64,000 bases of DNA from Glandiceps talaboti (Eukaryota; Hemichordata; Enteropneusta; Spengelidae), in NCBI RefSeq assembly GCF_964340395.1, contig NC_135564.1:14789012-14853011 (forward strand), written 5' to 3'. This document shows positions 37,601 to 51,182 of the stretch, piece after piece; the stretch's first letter is position 1; the number at the start of each line of letters is the position of its first letter. Under the pieces are notes generated by a model. The model worked only from the letters and a program-made list of their open reading frames with translations. It searched no databases and was not told where the DNA came from. The translations under genes and the position numbers were made by a program.

Positions 37601-40600
37601 AGCATCTAAATTTTATACCTGATTTTCCCTACTGGAAAGTATAGGAGATGTTTCTCAAAGGACAGTCTACCACTACTTTCTAACCATGAAGAAAGTTGGT
37701 CTTTACCACGAAGAATAATTTCAGTACCTGCATACACCACTCCGGTGATTAGAAGACAGCAGAGCAGTCTGTAACAGACTTTGTTAGCTGGCGTCCATAC
37801 TGTGTAGGGTGTGTACCGCTCAGCCGATATGTTTTTCCAACTGCTTGGTTGCACAAAACCCCCAATTAGTGCTCTCCAGGTTTCTACACCGACACCCATG
37901 CTATTATAGCCGTATTGTAATTACTGTAGACTAAACTGGGCCAATTATTTTGTCATCTAGTTCAAAAAACTTGGCAAGACCAGTGGAGCCCAAACAAAAC
38001 GCAGCTACCCTGTTGCTGGCCAGCACCTTCTCCTGATTTTCCCTACTACATAGCATTAAATTAAGGTAAAATCAATTAGTAGCTCTTTGAAGTTACTGGA
38101 TGGGCATTTCTTGTTTAGACGCATGACTATTGCAAACGAAACTCGTGTAGGTGTTCATAAAACGGCAAACACTCTGTAATCGCAAGTTGTATCTCTTGGG
38201 GATAGCCAGTGACATCTATGGTATATCCATCACTAGGATTTGATGGGTGAAGGCCATCACGTGATGACACCTCCTCATGCCATATTTCTAGAGGACCAAA
38301 TCTAGATAGGTCTTCCAAGAATTTCCCTGAAATCCCTTTTTTCCAAGTGAGCATGGATTCATCGTAAGGAATACCAACAGCTTCACAATATTTCTTCATC
38401 ATTATAGCCGGATTACGCTGTAAATCATCAGCATCAATGATGACAGGTTTCAGCTCTATTTTTTCCCTTACAATGTAGTCATACAGTTTTGAGAGCGCCT
38501 CAATACCAAGGACAATATGTGACACTTTATATTGTAAGGGTGCTCCCATCTCCTGGGCTTTTAAACAACCCTTATAGAAAGAGATAACACACTTTGCTGG
38601 ATGGCGTATCAGGAATGTATGACGTGGTCCTACTGGAAGTTGATCAAGATGGTTAATAATGTTGCAAGCAGCATCTTTTATGAATACTATCTTGTCCCCA
38701 AGACAGGCACTGTCTATCTTTGCTTTCGTTTGCTGGAATGAAACTCCTGGCCATGAAGAGAGAGCAGTATATTCATTATACCTTTCCTCAAGTAGTCCAA
38801 AGTAGAAAGGTACCATAAACGGTTCATGAATAACCTCTACATTTGGCAAATTCCTTACACATCGCTCAAAAGCAGTGCTCAAGCTTCGAGCAACTGACCA
38901 GAGGATGACCTTTGCGGGTGAAGTTTGAAAGTTTGTTTCACTCGCCATTAGATTGTGATGAAACTTGTAGATATTGCTGTGAAATAATCTGAAAGATAAA
39001 GAAAATGTTTAAGAAGCTGTAAATCTATCTGGATTTTAGAAATATTTCCTGTCATTAAGAGGCTACATTGTAAGAAAAGATAAAAAAACTGCAATGAATA
39101 TATGAGCTATTATTAATCCTAATGGGAATTCCAGTATGTGTTTCAAAATTCTAAACTACACAGTGTAATCTTACTTTTGGAAATGCAAACCTTAACAGAT
39201 TGAAATTCAGAATTATGAGTAAATCATGCAGTAAAGACAGATGATGCTTACGACAGTGTGAGCTAATGTAGGCTGAATTTAGTAATAAGTAACCATTATT
39301 TGTTACCTACCAGTACCTGAAATAGTTAACCTTACCAAAGTTTAAATGATCAATTTCTGACAAATATCCTGCCAGTATTTTGTCTAAATAACTGGCAAGA
39401 TGCAATTTTGTTATGGGTGATAATATTACTATAATACTGTATCTCTAAGAGCAAAATGAAGCCAAATAGTTCCAGCAAGCTGACGAGGACGCAAAAGGTT
39501 TTATTTGCATGTGTGTACATGAAAATACTGCAATAGAAAAAGATCTGAAAAGATGGAAAGCTAAAATTAGTGTAGCAGTATGAATTTTAATGATATTCAG
39601 TAGAGCAAAATGAGACGAAACGAGACGAAACGAAATGAAACAGAACAAAATGAAACAAAGCATGGTATTAAATGTAGGGGATGAGCAGTGAGGAATTGAA
39701 GAGGTGTTTGTGAATACGCTCTCAGAAGTCTCACTGTCCCCCAAAACATGAGAAAATTATGTTATTAACATTTGATGTTTTACACATCCCCGTAAATATT
39801 GGCAAAATTTATCTGTGGCCAATAACTTAATCATGCGGAAATTTGATTGTTCAGTTAAGTTGGGCTTCAGAGTTTATTAATCAGAAGGGACACATGTACT
39901 GAGCCTGGCAATATTTACATAACGGTGTGAATAATATGTAATAACTGATGACATTATCATATCATACATATTCACACTATGAATAATGAGTTTGTGGTTG
40001 TTCTTGCTGAGCGTGGAGGTAGGAAGAATTCTACCTCCATGCTGGAAGCTATGGAAGACCGGTGAGGACAGTGACCTGCGAGTTGCAAAACTGCGACCTG
40101 TCACTTGCAAACTATGCCTTGTAAAACTACAACTTAATTGTTATATTTTACTTAGGATATTTTAGGAGTGTCTTCAAGCAGTTTGTTAGGTAGCATTTCC
40201 TGTGATTCTGGCCAATGGTTCTCGTTTTAAATTAACGTAAGCTCGTAATGGTGGCATGTGTACATGGGATATGACTCGCCGAGCAAAAAGCCAGATGACT
40301 GCTGTGTCTGTATTGTCCAACTCACTTCATCGGCAAATGTACTTCAGTGTAGTATGCATAGCATGGCCATTTTTTGTTTGTTTATTTTTGACCACCACAC
40401 TTGAAAGAGCAAAACATACATGTATACTGGTAAGATTAATTATTCGACAGAGTGACGGTATGTCCACCCAATGCTTTATGCTAGGTCACATTTCACAGAT
40501 CCCTTCGAGTTCACTGAGTTGTAACAAAGACAACTTTTTGAGGCTTCCTCTTGTCCTGACGAAACTGCAATGGTATATTCCAATTGGTCAACTTACCCTT

Positions 40601-41090
40601 GTTGACATGTACAATAAATACCCAAATATCTAGTATTACGAGAAAACGAGAAATGGAGGCTAACAGTCGCAATAAGTCATGCATTTGAAATATACAAAGC
40701 GACTATGTTCCCATGGTCCCATTTTTTGTTCACCAAGTTTTTTGCTACATACTTGAAACTTTGATAACGGTTGATCTAACCAAAGTTTTGCCTAATTACC
40801 TTGTTAATTCCAAATTCAGTCTACATGTAACATTGTTAGTGATAACATTACCTTGTGCTGTATTGCCAGGATCAAAATAACCAACATAAAAAGCTGGTAA
40901 GGTTATTTCAGCGTGTACCTAACAATGGAAGAACAAAGGACAGAGGTCGTTCAAGAAGCCAGGAGTGAATCACATGACCATACATGTTGTATCTGTTAAC
41001 CTTGACATTACTGAATTTGTTCACTCGGCCATTATGCTCATTCAGCCAAGGTTCAGTAGTGCAATAGGCATGACAAAGTGTCTGTATGTA

Positions 41091-41141
<51 letters not shown>

Positions 41142-44100
41142 CAACTTAAAGTCAAAAACTGCTGGACCGATTGCTTTGATATTTGATAGTTATGTTACTT
41201 CTGGTGTCTAGTTGGGAACCTGTTCAAATAAAAATGATTGCATCAGAGATGATGGTTTTGGGTCAAAAAATGTGGTTTTTGGTCACAAAATTTAAACTCC
41301 AAAACTAATGAGCAGATTGGCATGAAATTTGGTGGGAAGTTTCTTAAGGGTGAGTAAATTGAGATTTGTTCATGACATGATGATTCCTGGAGTAATATGC
41401 AAATTAGGGCTAAAAATGTGTCTTTTTGGTCAAAAACCTATAATTCCAAAACTACTCAGCAGATTGGGCTGAAATTTGAGAGGGGTGCATTTGTGGGTGT
41501 ATAGATGAAGAAATATTAAGCATATAATGATGTCATCAGTAATATGAAAATAAGGTGTAAAAATATGTATTTTGGTCAAACATTTATATCTCAAAAAGTA
41601 CTTGGTCAATAAGACTGAAACTTGGTGAGATGTTTCTAGAATTTTCTTCAAATTATTTTGACACAATTGGCCTTAGTAACCATGACCACGGCCTTAACAA
41701 TGACCAAATGGCAGTATATTTTGGTTAAATAACATCATCAACTAACTTCTAAGTTCCAAAACTATAACAGAAAAATTTGTCCATGAGATAATAGTAATAC
41801 ACAATCCCGTGACATTTTTGTAATTGATAGTGTCCTACCCATCAACACAAAGTGTTGCAGTAACTATCTCCCTGGTAATTATGAGATTAGGGGTGTTTTA
41901 ATTTAGATACGAGGAGAAGAATGGACAAGATGTCTTTATTTAGTCAATAAAGTGAGAATTATACAGCTGAAAGAGAGAAAAGTAGCCATGGAAGAAGGGA
42001 AGAAAGGTTTATATCACCATAAAAATCAGTCAGTCAATCTACCAATCATTCAACGAAATAATCAATCAGTCAATCAATAGATTAATCAATCAATCAATCA
42101 ATCATTTATACGCTCGCTGCCCCCTGTGGTAAAATCTACTGGAGTTTCTTGGTAACTTTACCAAGGTTGTCAAACAGAATTATGGTAGATTATATGTGAA
42201 ACTATGTCACTTTTACACCTTTCCCCATTCTGTTACCAGGGTTCCCCATCCTTAGCAAAAACACTGTATGTATGCACTGAACATTATGTGTGCCATCTTT
42301 GAGGGCACACAGCTGCTGAATGGCGTGAAATGATAATGAAATGTACTTAGAAATCAAGATGAATATATATGAAACACAACAAAGGAACTCGGAATGGTGA
42401 ATCACAAAACAAAAGGACATCGACACACTACAAAGGAACATGGCACACATAAATCACAAAACAAAATAGGCATCACACTACAAAGGAGACAGACACAGGA
42501 GTAATATGATTAAATGTTTGCAAACTTCACAACTATGACAATCATAATAGAGAAAAAATATCGTCAATTGTCTATCTATCTAGCAAGTTTAATTAGTCCC
42601 CGCGGACGAAGTCCGGAACGGGGACTTATGGATTGGGTTCCGTCCGTCCGTCCGTGCGTCCGTCCGTCCGTGCGTCCGTCCGCAGCCGTTTCTTGGAGAT
42701 GCCTGTACCGATTTTTTTCAAACTTGGTACAGGGGCAACATGCTATGGCATACATATGCACGTCAATTTGTTTTATGATACGATCCAATATGGCCGCCTA
42801 GCAGCCATTTTGTTTGTGAATTTTCCCTGTCTAAAGCCATAACTCAGACATGCTTGAACAAATCTCATTCAGAGTTGGTATTAGGACAGTGTTCTGTGGC
42901 ATATATGTGCATATTCATTGTTGTCATGATACGATCCAATATGGCCGCCTGGCAGCCATTTTGTTTGTGAATTTTCATGTCCAAAGCCATAACTTAGACA
43001 TGCTTGAACAGATCTCATTCAAAGTTGGTATTAGGACAGTGTTCTATGACATACATGTGCATATCCATTGTTGTCATGATACGATCCAATATGGCCGCCT
43101 GGCAGCCATTTTGTTTGTGAATTTTCATGTCCAAAGCCATAACTTAGACATGCTTGAACAGATCTCATTCAAAGTTGGTATTAGGACAGTGTTCTATGAC
43201 ATACATGTGCATATCCATTTTCATTGTGATACGATCCAATATGGCTGCCTGGCAGCCATTTTGTTTGCAAATTTTCCATGTCCAAAGCCATAACTCAGAC
43301 ATGCTTGAACAGATCTCATTCAAAGTTGGTATTAGGACAGTGTTCTATGACATACATGTGCATATCCATTTTCATTGTGATACGATCCAATATGGCTGCC
43401 TGGCAGCCATTTTGTTTGCAAATTTTCCATGTCCAAAGCCATAACTCAGACATGCTTGAACAGATCTCATTCGAAGTTGGTATTAGGACAGTGTTCTATG
43501 ACATACATGTGCATATCCATTTTCGTCATGATACGATCCAATATGGCTGCCTGGCAGCCATTTTGTTTGTGAATTTTCCATGTCCAAAGCCATAACTCAG
43601 ACATGCTTGAACAGATCTCATTCAGAGTTGGTATTAGGACAGTGTTCTATGACATACATTTGCATATCCATTTTCATATTGATATGATCCCCCATACCCG
43701 ACCAATCCTTTATTGTTGTAGGCATGTTCCATGTCCGACAAGCAGACACAACATATCTAAGTCTGTTTGATTTAGGTTCACAAGTGTTGTTGCGTGATCA
43801 GAGTAGTGCTAATTCCTTAAAACCCAATCATAGCGGGGACTATGTCATTCTCAATGGCTTGTTTACTGGAATTTCACCCTCTATAGGCAAAAACATGAAT
43901 CATACATATAGTGTAACTGACAGCTCTAGCATGTGTATAGTACAGGTTTGTCCATTTTTGTATCATTATTGAGAACTAGAAAACATGCTCCTTTTTCAGC
44001 CTTTAGTTCCTGAAAGCTAATTGCATGACTATAATTCAGTTTGGTCATGATGGAATTATTTAATGCAACTTGCAAACTATAGATTCTTGAAATGCTTCAG

Positions 44101-47100
44101 TTCATCTTGGTTTTAATTTGTTAGTGTTAATACTGCAAAGTATTCCTAGACTTGAACATAGCATTAATTGTATTGAATTTATATTTGTAAGTCCATGAAT
44201 GAAGAAAACACACTTGTACCATCATCCTGTTAGTGTATGTTTAGACTTATGACTATTGCAAACGATGCTCATACAGTCTTTCATAAAATGGCAAACATTC
44301 CTTAATTGCAAGTTGTATCTCTTCCGGATAGCCAGTGACATCTATGGCATATCCATCACTAGGATTTGATGGATAAAGACCATCACAGGCTGAAATAGTT
44401 TTATGCCATACTTCCATTGGAGCAAGTCTTGTCAGTTCTTCCAAGAATCTCCCTGAAAAGCCTCCTTCCCAAGTGAGCATGGATTCATCGTAAGGAATAC
44501 CAACAGCTTCACAATATTTCTTCATCATTATAGCCGGATTGCGCTGTAAATCATCAGCATCAACAATGACAGGTGTTGGCTCTATTTTCTCCCTTACAAC
44601 ATAATCATATAGTTGTGACAACGCCTTAATTCCAATGTCATCCATCCAGCATTTTGCTGGATAAATTAATCCTTGATCTTGGTAATTCAAATATACCCTC
44701 ATAAATGAGGTTATAATCTTTGCAGGATGTCGTATTAAGAACGAATGACAAAATCCTATAGGAAGTTTATCAAGATGGCCGACTGCAGTGTATGCAAGTT
44801 CTTTTATGAATAGTATCTTTTCCCCAGTGCATGCACTCTCGAGCCTCGTTTTCATTTGTTGGTACGAAACTCCTGGCGTAGATGCAACACCAATGGCTCC
44901 ACTGAACCTTTCCTCAGGTAGCCCGAAGTATAGTGCCTCTGAGAATGGCTCGTGAATACCATCAACATTTGGCAAATTCCGTACACATTGCTCAAAAGCA
45001 GTGCTTAAGCTTCGAGCAGCTGACCAGAGGATGACCTTTGCGGGTGAAGTTTGAAGGTTTGTTTCACTTGCCATTATATTGTCATGAAACTTGTAGATAT
45101 TGCTGTGAAATAATCTGAAAGATAAAGAAAATGTTTACAGGAAGATGTAAATCTATTTGGATTTTAGAAATATATCCTGTCATGAGAGGCTGTCTTGTAA
45201 GAAGAGACTGAAAAACTGCAAAGATTACATGACCTCAGCCTATTATTAATCGCATTGGTGATGAATTGACAAGAAACTCCAACATCTGTTTCAAAATTCT
45301 AAACTACACAGTGTAATCTTACTTTTGGAATTGCAAACCTAAAGAAGTTGAAATACAGAATTATGAGTAAATCATGCAGTAAAGACAGATGATGCTTACG
45401 ACAGTGTGAGCTAATGTAGGCTGAATTTAGTAATAAGTGACCATTATTTGTTACCTACCAGTACCTGGAATAGTTAACCTTTCCAAAGTTTAAATGATCA
45501 ATTTCTGACAAATATCCTGCCGATATTTTGTCTACATAACTGGCAAGATGCAATTTTGTTATGGGTGATAATATTACTATAATACTGTATCTCTAAGAGC
45601 AAAATAAAGTCAAATAGTTCCAGCAAGCTGACGAGGACGCAAAAGGTTTTATTTGCATGTGTGTTCATGAAAATACTGCAATAGAAAAAGATCTGAAAAG
45701 ATGGAAAGCTAAAATTAGTGTAGCAGTATGAATTTTAATGATATTCAGTAGAGCAAAATGAGACAAAATGAAACGAAACAAAACGAAACGAAATGAAAGA
45801 AAGCAAAGGTATAAACAAAACAAAGCATGGTATTAAATGTAGGGGATGAGCAGTGAGTTGGTGTTTGTGAATACACTCTCAGAAGTCTCACTATCCCCCA
45901 AAATATGAGAAAATTATGTTATTAACATTTGATGTTTTACACATCCCCGTAAATATTGGCAAAATTTATCCGTTGCCTATAACTTAATCATGCGGAAGTG
46001 TTTGTTCAGTTAAGTTGGGCTTCAGAGTTTACTGATGACATTATCGTATCATACATATTCACACTATGAATAATGAGTTTGTGGTTGTTCTTGCTGAGCA
46101 TGGAGGTAGGAAGAATTGTACCTCCATGCTGGAAGCTATGGAAGACCGGTGAGGACAGTGACCTGCGAGTTTGAAAACTGCGACCTACGAGTTGCAAACT
46201 ATGCCTTTTAAAACTGCGACTTAATAATTATATTTTACTTAGGATATTTTAGGAGTGTCTTCAAGGTAGAAGCCATTAGCAGTTTGTTAGGAAGCATTTC
46301 CTGTGAATCTGGCCAATGGTTCCCGTTTTAAATTAAAGTAAGCTAGTAATGGTAGCATGTGTACATGGGTTACGACTCGCCGAGCAAAAAGCCAGATGAC
46401 TGCTGTGTCTGCATTGTCCAACTCACTTCATTGGCGAATGTACTTTGAGTGTAGTATGCATAACATGGCCATTTTTAGTCCCTGCCGGACGAAGTCCGAA
46501 ACGGGGACTTATGGATTGGGTTCTGTCTGTCCGTGTGTCTGTCCGTCCGTCTGTCCGTTTGTCCATCCGCAGCCGTTTCTTGGAGATGCCTGGACTGATT
46601 TTTTTCAAACTTGGTACAGGGGCAACATACAATGTGTGTATGTCCACCCAACACTTTAAGCTAAGTCACATTTCACAGATCACTTTGAGTTCACTGAGTT
46701 GTAATAAAGACAACTTTTTGAGGCTTCCTCTTGTCCTGACGAAACTGCAATGGTATATTCCAATTGGTCAACTTACCCTTGTTGACATGTACAATAAATA
46801 CCCAAATATCTAGTATTACGAGAAAACAAGAAATGGAGGCTAACAGTCGCAGGTGGCAGTTTTGCAACTCACAGGTGGCAGTTTTGTAACTTGCAGGTCA
46901 TAGTTCACTGTCCTCCCCTGTCTTTCATAGGAAGCAGCATGATTCGACATTGTGTTCTTGGTGGCTATAGTAACATGAACAATGATGATAGTATATCGGT
47001 AGACAGTGACTTCGTAAGTTGTAAACATAGCAGTTGGCAACAGTCTTGAAACAGGAACAATTATTACTGCATATATACATGAAATAGACTCTGGAAAGAT

Positions 47101-50100
47101 CTTTAGAGGTGTAAAGTAGTAAGTATTTATGGAAAGGGAATTAGCATTCAATAAGTCATGCAGTTGAAATATACAAAGTGACTGTTCCCACGATCCCAGT
47201 TTAGTTGACTATGTGGCAAGGTTTTTGCTACGTACTTGAAACTTTGAAAACGGTTGATCTAAGCAACGTTTTGCCTAATTACCTTGTTAATACCAAATTC
47301 AGTCTACATGTAACATTGTTAGTGATAACATTACCTTGTGCTGTATTGCCAGGATCAAAATAACCAACATAAAAAGCTGGTAAGGTTATTTCAGCGTGTA
47401 CCTAACAATGGAAGAACAAAGGACAGAGGTCGTTCAAGAAGCCAGGAGTGAATCACATGACCATACATGTTGTATCTGTTAACCTTGACATTACTGAATT
47501 TGTTCACTCGGCCATTATGCTCATTCAGCCAAGGTTCAGTGGTGCAATAGGCATGACAAAGTGTCTGTATGTAATGTGTGTGTGTGTGTGTAAACAACTT
47601 AAAGTCAAAAACTGCTGGACCGATTGCTTTGATATTTGATAGTTATGTTACTTCTGGTGTCTAGTTGGGAACCTGTTCAAATAAAAATGATTGCATCAGA
47701 GATGATGGTTTTGGGTCAAAAAATGTGGTTTTTGGTCAAAAAACTTAAACTCCAAAACTACTGGGCAGATTGGCATGAAATTTGGTGGGAAGTTTCTTAA
47801 GGGTGATTAAATTGAGATTTGTTCATGACATGATGATTCCTGGAGTAATATGCAAATTAGGGCTAAAAATGTGTCTTTTTGGTCAAAAACCTATAATTCC
47901 AAAACTACTGAGCAGATTGGGCTGAAATTTAAGAGGGGTGCATTTGTGGGTGTATGGATGAAGAAATATTAAGCATATAATGATGTCATCAGTAATATGA
48001 AAATAAGGTGTAAAAATATGTATTTTGGTCAAACATTTATATCTCAAAAAGTACTTGGTCAATAAGACTGAAACTTGGTGAGATGTTTCTAGAATTTTCT
48101 TCAAATTATTTTGACACAATTGGCCTTAGTAACCATGACCACGGCCTTAACAATGACCAAATGGCAGTATATTTTGGTTAAATAACATCATCAACTAACT
48201 TCTAAGTTCCAAAACTATAACAGAAAAATTTGTCCATGTGATAATAGTAATACACAATCCTGTGACATTTTTGTAATTGATAGTGTCCTACCCATCAACA
48301 CAAAGTGTTGCAGTAACTATCTCCCTGGTAATTATGAGATTAGGGGTGTTTTAATTTAGATACGAGGAGAAGAATGGACAAGATGTCTTTATTTAGTCAA
48401 TAAAGTGAGAATTATATACAGCTGAAAGAGAGAAAAGTAGCCATGGAAGAAGGGAAGAAAGGTTTATATCACCTCAAAAATCAGTCAGTCAATCTACCAA
48501 TCATTCAACGAAATAATCAATCAATCAGTCAATCAATAGATTAATCAATCAATCATTTACACGCTCGCTGCCCCCTGTGGTAAAATCTACTGGAGTTTCT
48601 TGGTAACTTTACCAAGGTTTCCAAACAGAATTATGGTAGATTATATGTGAAACTACGTCACTTTTACACCTTTCCCCTTTCTGTTACCAGGGTTCCCCTA
48701 CCTTAGCAAAAACACTGTATTTAATTTATGCACTGAACATTATGTGTGCCATCTTTGAGGGCACACAGCTGCTGAATGGCATGAAATGATAATGAAATGT
48801 ACTTAGAAATCAAAATGAATATATATGAAACACAACAAAGGAACTCGGAATGGTGAATCACAAAACAAAAGGACATCGACACACTACAAAGGAACATGGC
48901 ACACGTAAATCACAAAACAAAATGGACATCACACTACAAAAGAGACAGACACAGGAGTAATATGATTAAATGTTTGCAAACTTCACAACTATGACAATCA
49001 TAATAGAGAAAAAATATCGTCAATTGTCTATCTAGCCCATTTAATTTACTGGAATTTCACCCTCTATAGGCAAAAACATGAATCATACATATAGTGTAAC
49101 TGACAGCTCTAGCATGTGTATAATACAGGTTTGTCCATTTTTGTATCATTATTGAGAACTAGAAAACATGCTCCTTTTTCAGCCTTTAGTTCCTGAAAGC
49201 TAATTTCATGACTATAATTCAGCTTGGTCATGATGGAATTATTTAATGCAACTTGCAAACTATAGATTCTTGAAATGCTTCAGTTCATCTTGTGATGTAG
49301 AGAGCCTTACTTATCAATAAATACCTGACATTCTGACTTTAGTAAAAATATGACAGTGTTCACCCCACCATTAGAAATGTAGTAGCTGTGCCCCATTGTG
49401 CTTTTCATCCACTGACTCTGTTGTCATGATCTGTGACAGTTCCTTATTCTGCCACCACAGTGGGTTTTTACAGTCTGGTTTTATTATCTGTTGTATTTTC
49501 AGTACCATCTCTATGGTTGGCATGCATTGATGCTATGCTATTTTACAGTAAACCCATACCTTTGAAGTTTAACTCAACATAGCTTATATATTAGGGAAAT
49601 GACATGTGTTTTACTAGATTTCTCTCATCTCTGAGTTTAAAACCTAGTAAAACTTAATTTCTCAATTAAAAATCCAAAATAAATGTACCAAATTCTCATC
49701 CATATGACCATTTTAATCAAGATTAAAAAAATCCCCATCTTGGCTATAATTTATTAAATATTAGTATTAATAGTACTGCAAAGTATTCCTAGACTTGAAC
49801 GTAGCGTGATTACTTGTATTGAATTAAAACTTGTAAGTCCATGAATGATGAAAATACACCTGTACCATCATCCTGTTAGTGTGTGTTTAGACTTATGACT
49901 ATTGCAAACGATGCTCATACAGTCTTTCATAAAATGGCAAACATTCCTTAATTGCAAGTTGTACCTCTTCCGGATAGCCAGTGACATCTATGGCATATCC
50001 ATCACTAGGATTTGATGGGTGAAGGCCATCACGTGACAAAACTTCCTTATGCCATAATTCCGGAGGACCAAATCTTGTCAGTTCTTCCAAGAATTTCCCA

Positions 50101-51148
50101 GAAATATTTTTTTTCCAAGTGAGCATGGATTCATCATAAGGAATACCAACAGCTTCACAGTATTTCTTCATCATTATAGCCGGATTACGCTGTAAATCAT
50201 CAGCATCAATGATAACAGGTTTCAGCTCTATTTTCTCCCTTACAATGTAGTCATACAGTTGTGACAACTCCTTGATTCCAATCTCATCCGTGCAGAATTT
50301 TGTACAAAGAGGCAATCCTTTCTCTTGGCTTTTCAAACATCCCCTCATATAAGAGGTTATGATCTTTGTAGGATGTCGTATTAAGAACGAATGACAAAAT
50401 CCTACAGGAAGTTTATCAAGATGGCCGATGGCACTGTATGCCAGATCTTTAACGAATATTATCTTTTCCCCAGTGCATGCACTCTCGAGCCTCGTTTTTG
50501 TTAGTTGGTACGAAATTCCTGGCGTAGGTGCAATACCAATGGCTCCATTGAACCTTTCCTCAGGTAGCCCAAAGTATAGTGCCTTCATGAATGGTTCATA
50601 AAAATCATGAACATTTGGCAAGTTTTGTATACATGTCTCAAAAGCAGTGCTCAAGCTTCGAGGAGCTGACCAGAGGATGACCTTTGCTGGTGAGGCTTGA
50701 AGAGCTATTTGTTTCTCCATTGTTTTGTTATCACACAAGTTGATATTAATGTAAAATAACCTGAAATGCAAAATAGATTAAAATTATCTTGATTTGTAAA
50801 ATATAATTTTCTAACAAAAGACAAAAATAGTTGTGTAATTATTAAATAGCCATTACTGATCCTGAGAAAATTTCACAGAGTTCAGTGTTGTTTAGGCATG
50901 GATGGTTAAGTGTGTCCATAAAACTGGCCATCTGTCTTTGTACGCTATGGCCATATGCATGTGAATGCAGACATATATGTGTGTATATATGTACATGTAT
51001 GTATGTATGTATGTATGTATGTATGTACGTACGTGTGTGTATGACTTGTATTTATGTATGTATGTGTGTGTGTGTGTGTATGTACGCATGCATGTACGTA
51101 TGTATACATGCGTATGTACGTATGTACGTATGTATGTATGTATGTATG

Positions 51149-51182
<34 letters not shown>

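Larger units (their letters stand above)
36860..43870. repeat. Tandem duplicated unit A (contains ST2)
   Basis: The unit begins with a marker segment CTCTATAGGCAAAAACATGA (about 36870) that recurs at about 43878 and 49066, each time to the right of which comes one sulfotransferase-like gene. Unit A holds ST2, its 5' flank, a GT microsatellite (41094-41139), the AAAGTCAAAAACTGCTGGAC block (about 41150-42000) and a 1.3-kb satellite insertion (about 42596-43865) absent from unit B. It also lacks about 300 bp present in unit B at 46852-47148. Confidence 0.75.
43870..49058. repeat. Tandem duplicated unit B (contains ST3)
   Basis: From about 45090 to 49040 the sequence runs nearly collinear with 38970-42590 of unit A, including the ends of introns, AT-rich runs, (GAAAC)-rich stretch, GT microsatellite (shorter here, 47576-47590) and the AATC run near 48520. 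At its right end, TCTATCTAGCCCATTTAATT passes directly into the next marker segment, giving the empty-site form for the satellite insertion of unit A. Confidence 0.75.

Noticed and set aside
37634-37899. 2A-type self-cleaving peptide typical of some LINE N-termini
   Set aside because: The ORF has a similar hydrophobic stretch but no NPGP motif.
40908-41186. Open frames around the GT microsatellite
   Set aside because: HTHT and VCVC peptides are microsatellite translations; the same frames recur in unit B with shorter repeats.
42850-43595. Overlapping open frames repeating the same peptide
   Set aside because: They read through the 150-bp satellite units; the frame shifts between units and no stop-free selection is evident.
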